NCBI RefSeq assembly: GCF_045446075.1
Contig: NZ_JBJJBQ010000001.1
Coordinates: 372,001-436,000, forward strand
DNA length: 64,000 nt
Reading direction: 5' to 3'
Source of the DNA: Flavisericum labens
GTDB lineage: Bacteria > Bacteroidota > Bacteroidia > Flavobacteriales > Flavobacteriaceae
Made by a program: the position numbers and the translations under genes
Shown here: positions 60,361 through 64,000 of the stretch, piece after piece
Position numbering within the stretch: position 1 is the first letter of the stretch
Layout of the letters: each line of letters begins with the position of its first letter
The notes under the pieces: model-generated
Database searches by the model: none
Told to the model about the DNA's origin: nothing
The model's input: the letters and a program-made list of their open reading frames with translations, nothing else

Positions 60361-61908
60361 TTATTTAATTTGATTACCATCTTTATCGAAAAAGTGGTAT
60401 TCTAAGTATGTGTAAGCATCTCTTGGTAAAACTTTAACCCATTTTTTGTGCTCTAAAAACCATTTAGAACGCACAGATGGAAAACCTTTTGTTAAAAAGG
60501 CTGCTATAAAAGGATGTGTGTTTAAAGTCAACTTTTTATAGTCTTTTTTTAATAGTTTTTCAAGGTCGTGGTTTATTTTTTGCACGATTCCTATTGGCGC
60601 TTCAACCTCGGAACCATTAATAATCTCATCGGGGTTTTCCTCGCGAGTTTTAATGTTCATTTCTGGGCGAACGCGTTGCCTTGTTATTTGTATCAAACCA
60701 AATTTACTTGGTGGCAGTATTTTGTGTTTCGCTCTATCGTCCTTCATTTCATCTCGAAGGTGATTGAAGAGCTTTTGCCTGTTCTGAGCATTGGTCATAT
60801 CAATAAAATCGACTACAATAATGCCGCCCATATCACGCAGGCGCAATTGGCGGGCCATTTCCGTAGCGGCTATTAAATTAACCTCTAACGCCGTATCCTC
60901 TTGGTTATTTGCTTTATTAGAGCGGTTTCCACTGTTTACATCTATAACATGAAGTGCTTCGGTGTGTTCAATTACCAAATAAGCACCTTTTGCCATAGAA
61001 ACAGTCTTGCCAAACGAGGTTTTAATTTGTCTTTCTATTCCAAATTTTTCAAAAATTGGAACTTTTGACTGATACAATTTAACTATTGATTCTTTTTTTG
61101 GTGCAATTTCTTGCACGTAATCTTTAATTTGAATGTAAAGCTCTTCGTCATCTACAGTAATTCCTGTAAAGGTGTCATTGAATATGTCTCGCAGAATAGA
61201 CGAGGCTTTATTCATTTCACCTAGTACCTTACTTGGATGATGTGCTTTGTGTAGCTTTTTGCACATTGCCGTCCAGCGACTAAGCAAGTTTTGCAAATCT
61301 TTATCTAGTTCAGCTACTTTTTTGCCTTGTGCTACGGTACGTACTATAACGCCAAAACCTGACGGTGTAATACTTTTAACAAGTCGTTTTAAACGGTCTT
61401 TTTCCTCACGGTCTTCTATTTTTTGTGAAATAGAAATACGGCTGGAAAAAGGAACCAAAACAATATATCTGCCGGCTATAGAAAGCTCAGAGCTTATTCT
61501 AGGGCCTTTGGTAGATATAGGTTCTTTAACGATTTGTACCAATAGCGATTGATTAGATTTTAAGGCGTCGGTAATTTTACCGTCTTTCTCAATATCTTTT
61601 TCAAATGGGAAGTTTTTTAAAGAAAAATCTTTTAGTTTACCTGTGCTTACACGTTTTGTGAATTTTAAAAGCGAAGGCAGTTTTGGCCCTAAATCGTGAT
61701 AGTGCAAAAATGCATCTTTCTCGTAGCCCACATTAACAAATGCGGCATTTAGTCCAGGAACGGCTTTTCTTATTTTGGCTATAAACACATCACCAACAGA
61801 AAAGTCATTACTGTCTTCATCTTTCTGTAATTCAATAAGTTTTCCATCTTTTAATAAGGCAAAATCAACATTTTCGGAACTAGATCGGATGATCAATTCT
61901 TTATCCAT
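60361..61908 (-). CDS. rng: Ribonuclease E/G
   Basis: A 515-residue RNase E/G-family endoribonuclease for rRNA and mRNA processing. An S1-like domain (about 35-125, SVGDVFIAKIRKAVPGLNAA) and 5'-sensor region lead to the DNase I-like catalytic part with the magnesium Asp residues in LHVIDVNSGNRS near residue 320 and IIVVDFIDMTN near residue 365. After LIQITRQRVRPEMN the zinc-link CPxCxG motif of E. coli RNase E/G is absent, replaced by EENPDEIINGSEVEAPI. The short C-terminal domain is present; no degradosome tail follows. Confidence 0.93.
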   Translation of the reverse strand: MDKELIIRSSSENVDFALLKDGKLIELQKDEDSNDFSVGDVFIAKIRKAVPGLNAAFVNVGYEKDAFLHYHDLGPKLPSLLKFTKRVSTGKLKDFSLKNFPFEKDIEKDGKITDALKSNQSLLVQIVKEPISTKGPRISSELSIAGRYIVLVPFSSRISISQKIEDREEKDRLKRLVKSITPSGFGVIVRTVAQGKKVAELDKDLQNLLSRWTAMCKKLHKAHHPSKVLGEMNKASSILRDIFNDTFTGITVDDEELYIQIKDYVQEIAPKKESIVKLYQSKVPIFEKFGIERQIKTSFGKTVSMAKGAYLVIEHTEALHVIDVNSGNRSNKANNQEDTALEVNLIAATEMARQLRLRDMGGIIVVDFIDMTNAQNRQKLFNHLRDEMKDDRAKHKILPPSKFGLIQITRQRVRPEMNIKTREENPDEIINGSEVEAPIGIVQKINHDLEKLLKKDYKKLTLNTHPFIAAFLTKGFPSVRSKWFLEHKKWVKVLPRDAYTYLEYHFFDKDGNQIK

Positions 61909-61935
61909 TTTGTTAATTTTTATCCATACTTCTTT

Positions 61936-62010
61936 AGTTTACACTCTCAGTGTTTAGCTTACAGTATTTTTATTACTGTTAACTGTGACTGATTACTGCC
62001 AACTGAATCG
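61936..62010. repeat. CAGT/ACTG-rich island upstream of the RNase gene
   Basis: CTCAGTGTTTAGCTTACAGT, ACTGTTAACTGTGACTG and ACTGCCAACTGAATCG make a dense cluster of CAGT and ACTG words, like that at 27297-27425. The rest of the 259-base gap (61909-62167) shows nothing besides the terminator at its far end. Confidence 0.45.
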
Positions 62011-62135
62011 TACAGATGGATTATACATTATTTTCTTCACAGGATTTTTTTAATCTCCGTGGAGTTCATTACCATTAAGCGGTGCTTAAAAAATAAACGA
62101 ACTCATTTTCAAAGAACTTGATTGCTTTTAAACCA

Positions 62136-62164
62136 AAAAAAGTAGCTAATCTAACTACTTTTTT
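62136..62164 (-). terminator. Terminator of the 30-residue basic protein gene
   Basis: AAAAAAGTAG (62136-62145) pairs with CTACTTTTTT (62155-62164) around a nine-base loop. On the minus strand it lies three bases after the stop codon of the small gene. Confidence 0.78.
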
Positions 62165-62167
62165 GAT

Positions 62168-62260
62168 TTATTTTTTCTTTTTGTGACGGTTAGCGCGTCT
62201 ACGTTTCTTACGTTTATGCGTCGCTACCTTATGTCTTTTGCGTTTTTTACCACTTGGCAT
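62168..62260 (-). CDS. 30-residue very basic protein, probable small ribosomal protein
   Basis: A 93-base gene with ATG at 62260 and TAA at 62168. It codes for MPSGKKRKRHKV followed by a run with THKRKKRRR and NRHKKKK: 20 of 30 residues are Lys, Arg or His. It has its own terminator just downstream. The K-x-RK-x4-HK-x-RK-R pattern resembles the AURKAIP1/COX24 (mS38, mycobacterial bS22) type of minute ribosomal proteins; that link is inference. The HU gene is the upstream neighbour on the same strand, 64 bases away. It is too short for common gene-finding thresholds. Confidence 0.8.
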   Translation of the reverse strand: MPSGKKRKRHKVATHKRKKRRRANRHKKKK

Positions 62261-62324
62261 AAATAGTGTCTTTTTAAATTAATGATTTATTTTAATACCA
62301 GAACAATTCTGGCATATGTCTTAA

Positions 62325-62615
62325 TTATTTTACGTCTACGTTTGTTTTTACGCCTTCTACAAAAACTTTTGCTGGCTTAAACGCTGGGATATTGTGAGCA
62401 GGTATTTTAATAGTGGTATTTTTAGAAATATTTCTACCAGTTTTTTCTGCTCTGGTTTTAATGATAAAACTTCCAAAACCTCTTAAATAAACATTGTCGC
62501 CACTTTCTAATGAAGTTTTAACTTCTTCCATAAATGTTTCAACAGTTGCTTGAACATCACCTTTTTCAATTCCTAACTTCTCAGAAATTTTTGCTACTAA
62601 ATCAGCCTTCGTCAT
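62325..62615 (-). CDS. HU-family DNA-binding protein
   Basis: A 96-residue histone-like protein that bends and compacts DNA as a dimer. The N-terminal TKADLVAKISEKLGIEKGDV, the core VYLRGFGSFIIKTRAEKTGRN and the DNA-contacting arm with TTIKIPAHNIPAFKPAK are all typical; the Pro that intercalates into DNA is in KIPAHNIPAF. HU and IHF cannot be separated by sequence here. It has the best promoter of this region, with a 38-base leader, and stands divergent from mutY. Confidence 0.95.
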   Translation of the reverse strand: MTKADLVAKISEKLGIEKGDVQATVETFMEEVKTSLESGDNVYLRGFGSFIIKTRAEKTGRNISKNTTIKIPAHNIPAFKPAKVFVEGVKTNVDVK

Positions 62616-62659
62616 TTTAATATTATATTTTTTTGTTACTATTAATTATAAAAGGGATG

Positions 62660-62692
62660 CAAATATAGGAATTAAATATTCAATATTTCAAA
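62660..62692 (-). promoter_or_regulatory. Consensus promoter of the HU gene
   Basis: On the minus strand TTTG (62689-62692), a 21-base spacer and TATATTTG (62660-62667) form a full Bacteroidota promoter. The expected start is near 62653. Confidence 0.78.
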
Positions 62693-62725
62693 CCTAATTA
62701 ATTAAAATTTAATATTATAAAGGTT

Positions 62726-62733
62726 TATTTTTG
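62726..62733 (+). promoter_or_regulatory. Promoter -7 element for mutY
   Basis: TATTTTTG matches TAnnTTTG and ends 21 bases before ATG 62755. The TTG at 62731 that opens the longest frame is part of this element. Confidence 0.5.
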
Positions 62734-62754
62734 TTCGTTTTATTTAATGAATCG

Positions 62755-63795
62755 ATGAATTTTTCAAAAACCATAATTAACTGGTATTCAGCAAACAAGA
62801 GGAGTTTGCCTTGGCGCGAAACCAATAGTCCATATAAAATATGGCTATCTGAAATTATTTTGCAGCAAACACGGGTTAGGCAGGGGTTACCATATTATGA
62901 AGCTTTTGTTGCAAAATATCCAACAGTTTTTGAGCTTGCGAAAGCCAATGAAAGTGATGTTTTAAAATTATGGCAGGGACTAGGGTATTATTCACGAGCA
63001 AGAAATTTACATGCAACAGCTAAATACGTTGTCGATGAGTTTAACGGAATATTCCCAAATACTTATAAAGGACTATTAAAATTAAAGGGTGTTGGTGATT
63101 ATACGGCCAGTGCTATTGCTTCCATTTGTTTTAATGAGCCGACAGCTGTAGTAGATGGTAATGTTTACCGGGTGCTTTCGCGTTATTTTGGAGTTGATAC
63201 ACCAATAAATTCATCAAAAGGGGTAAAGGAATTTAAGGCCATGGCACAGGAGTTAATCGATAGAAATAATCCTGCCATATTCAACCAAGCTATTATGGAG
63301 TTTGGTGCCACACAGTGTAAACCTAAAAATCCAGATTGTGGCAATTGCCCATTTCAAAATAGTTGTGTAGCTTTTGGTCATAATCATATTGATGCGTTGC
63401 CAGTAAAAAATAAATCCGCGAGAGCGAAAAAAAAATACTTCAACTTTTTGGTGTTCGTTTCAGAAGATGGAAAAACGATTTTAGAAAAACGACAAGGCAA
63501 AGGGATATGGCAAAACTTATATCAGTTCCCGTTGGTAGAAACCAATAAAAATTTTGATGCTGAGTCTTTTGAGCCGTTGATTGAAAGTCACGATTTAGTA
63601 AAAGGTCATCCGTTTAAATTTACACCTTATAATAAGGAGTGTATTGTTCATAAATTATCACACAGGCATTTGCATACAAAATTTTGGATAGTTAACGTGG
63701 AAAAGTTACCGGTAATGGGCATTCCTGTAAATCAAGTTCGCGATTATGCTGTTCCTATTTTAATAGGTAATTTTATTGAATCGTTTAATTTTTGA
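62755..63795 (+). CDS. mutY: A/G-specific adenine glycosylase
   Basis: Removes adenine mispaired with 8-oxoguanine or guanine. From ATG 62755 the protein has 346 residues. The catalytic Glu is in WLSEIILQQTRV near residue 34, the helix-hairpin-helix in LKLKGVGDYTASAIASI near residue 110 with the catalytic Asp in AVVDGNVYRVL, and the [4Fe-4S] site in QCKPKNPDCGNCPFQNSC near residue 190. A NUDIX-like C-terminal domain (about 225-340, LEKRQGKGIWQNLYQFPLVE) recognises 8-oxoG. Its cluster would be made by the SUF system encoded in this window. Confidence 0.96.
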   Translation: MNFSKTIINWYSANKRSLPWRETNSPYKIWLSEIILQQTRVRQGLPYYEAFVAKYPTVFELAKANESDVLKLWQGLGYYSRARNLHATAKYVVDEFNGIFPNTYKGLLKLKGVGDYTASAIASICFNEPTAVVDGNVYRVLSRYFGVDTPINSSKGVKEFKAMAQELIDRNNPAIFNQAIMEFGATQCKPKNPDCGNCPFQNSCVAFGHNHIDALPVKNKSARAKKKYFNFLVFVSEDGKTILEKRQGKGIWQNLYQFPLVETNKNFDAESFEPLIESHDLVKGHPFKFTPYNKECIVHKLSHRHLHTKFWIVNVEKLPVMGIPVNQVRDYAVPILIGNFIESFNF

Positions 63796-63855
63796 CCGTT
63801 TATCAATGGCAATCATATTTTTTTATTAATTTTAAAAAAATGAATGGCAAATGGT

Positions 63856-63863
63856 TACTTTTG
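63856..63863 (+). promoter_or_regulatory. Promoter -7 element for ssb
   Basis: TACTTTTG matches TAnnTTTG, 21 bases before the ssb ATG. No -33 box is found at the standard distance. Confidence 0.45.
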
Positions 63864-63884
63864 CCCTCTTGAAAAAAGAAAACT

Positions 63885-64000
63885 ATGTCTGGAACTTTAA
63901 ATAAAGTAATGCTTATAGGGCATTTGGGAGATGAGGTGAAAATGCACTATTTTGAAGGTGGCGGTTGCATTGGGCGTTTTCCGTTGGCAACGAACGAAAC
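63885..64000 (+). CDS. ssb: Single-stranded DNA-binding protein, 5' part
   Basis: The first 38 codons are inside the window; the gene runs off the end. MSGTLNKVMLIGHLGDEV followed by GRFPLATNET is the N-terminal strand pattern of bacterial SSB, an OB-fold tetramer that coats single-stranded DNA in replication and repair. It lies 89 bases after mutY on the same strand with a promoter element between. Whether it is the main chromosomal copy cannot be told from this fragment. Confidence 0.9.
   Translation, partial: MSGTLNKVMLIGHLGDEVKMHYFEGGGCIGRFPLATNE

Noticed and set aside
1..64000. tRNA, rRNA, CRISPR array, prophage or insertion sequence
   Set aside because: I inspected the gaps and found no cloverleaf, spaced direct-repeat array, transposase, integrase or phage gene. 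A short structured RNA could still be missed by eye.

Overview
The window is a 64 kb chromosomal segment from a member of the Bacteroidota, almost certainly a marine or environmental Flavobacteriaceae. The evidence is low GC, many TAnnTTTG promoter -7 elements (three with a properly spaced TTG/TTTG at -33), few Shine-Dalgarno sequences, a TonB-dependent receptor with a CarboxypepD_reg-like N-terminus, a type IX secretion sorting domain, lipoproteins of flavobacterial type, DUF3108/DUF3078/DUF2480 proteins, a mevalonate route to isoprenoids and a SUF-only Fe-S operon. I saw no rRNA, tRNA, CRISPR array, prophage or complete insertion sequence. The genus cannot be fixed from this sequence alone.

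Layout. 1-4.9 kb: the end of a BaiN/HI0933-like flavoprotein, then diphosphomevalonate decarboxylase, mevalonate kinase, a UbiA prenyltransferase resembling archaeal ether-lipid enzymes, and an RsuA/RluB-like protein lacking the catalytic Asp. 5.2-10.3 kb: a DUF3108 protein, tryptophan 2,3-dioxygenase, an M23 peptidase, glucose-6-phosphate isomerase and a small membrane protein. 10.3-17.6 kb: a candidate nucleic-acid or phosphoester uptake locus, with two paralogous EEP nucleases bracketing a TonB-dependent receptor, a DUF5689 OB-fold lipoprotein and a small membrane protein; REP-like palindromes fill its gaps. 17.7-21.2 kb: HflX GTPase and PBP1A.

21.2-30.5 kb (minus strand): a long Fe-S locus in the order sufA-like, sufB, NlpE-C-like lipoprotein, sufC, sufD, sufS, VOC protein, sufE, SufT-like, cupin, DUF2480, DUF3078. 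A palindrome sits at the predicted start of transcription, and sufE has its own consensus promoter after the intruding VOC gene. 30.5-35.1 kb (minus): a tightly coupled four-gene surface operon with a LVIVD/choice-of-anchor-B protein, a seven-bladed propeller lipoprotein, an MbnP-like protein and an MbnH-like di-haem enzyme, predicted to be copper-related.

35.2-43.0 kb: thiL, two tandem zinc-binding miniproteins, an alpha/beta hydrolase, an ACT-domain protein divergent from aspartate kinase, Xaa-Pro aminopeptidase, and a secreted metzincin-like protease with a T9SS tail. 43.1-47.6 kb: the sdhCAB operon with a textbook promoter and terminator, then an M28 peptidase. 47.6-53.6 kb (minus): a divalent-metal efflux system encoded as a His-rich small protein, an RND pump fused to its outer-membrane channel, and the periplasmic adaptor. 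53.6-64 kb: a giant outer-membrane protein, exonuclease III, an OmpA-family lipoprotein, an aldo/keto reductase, RNase E/G, a 30-residue basic protein likely to be ribosomal, an HU protein, MutY, and the start of SSB.

Most genes are ordinary flavobacterial chromosome. The parts most worth a second look are the nuclease/TonB locus, the MbnP/MbnH surface operon, the OB-fold lipoprotein inside the suf operon, the Asp-less pseudouridine-synthase homologue, the RND-channel fusion and the tiny ribosomal-like gene. Several start codons are set downstream of TTG codons that are themselves part of the TAnnTTTG promoter element.
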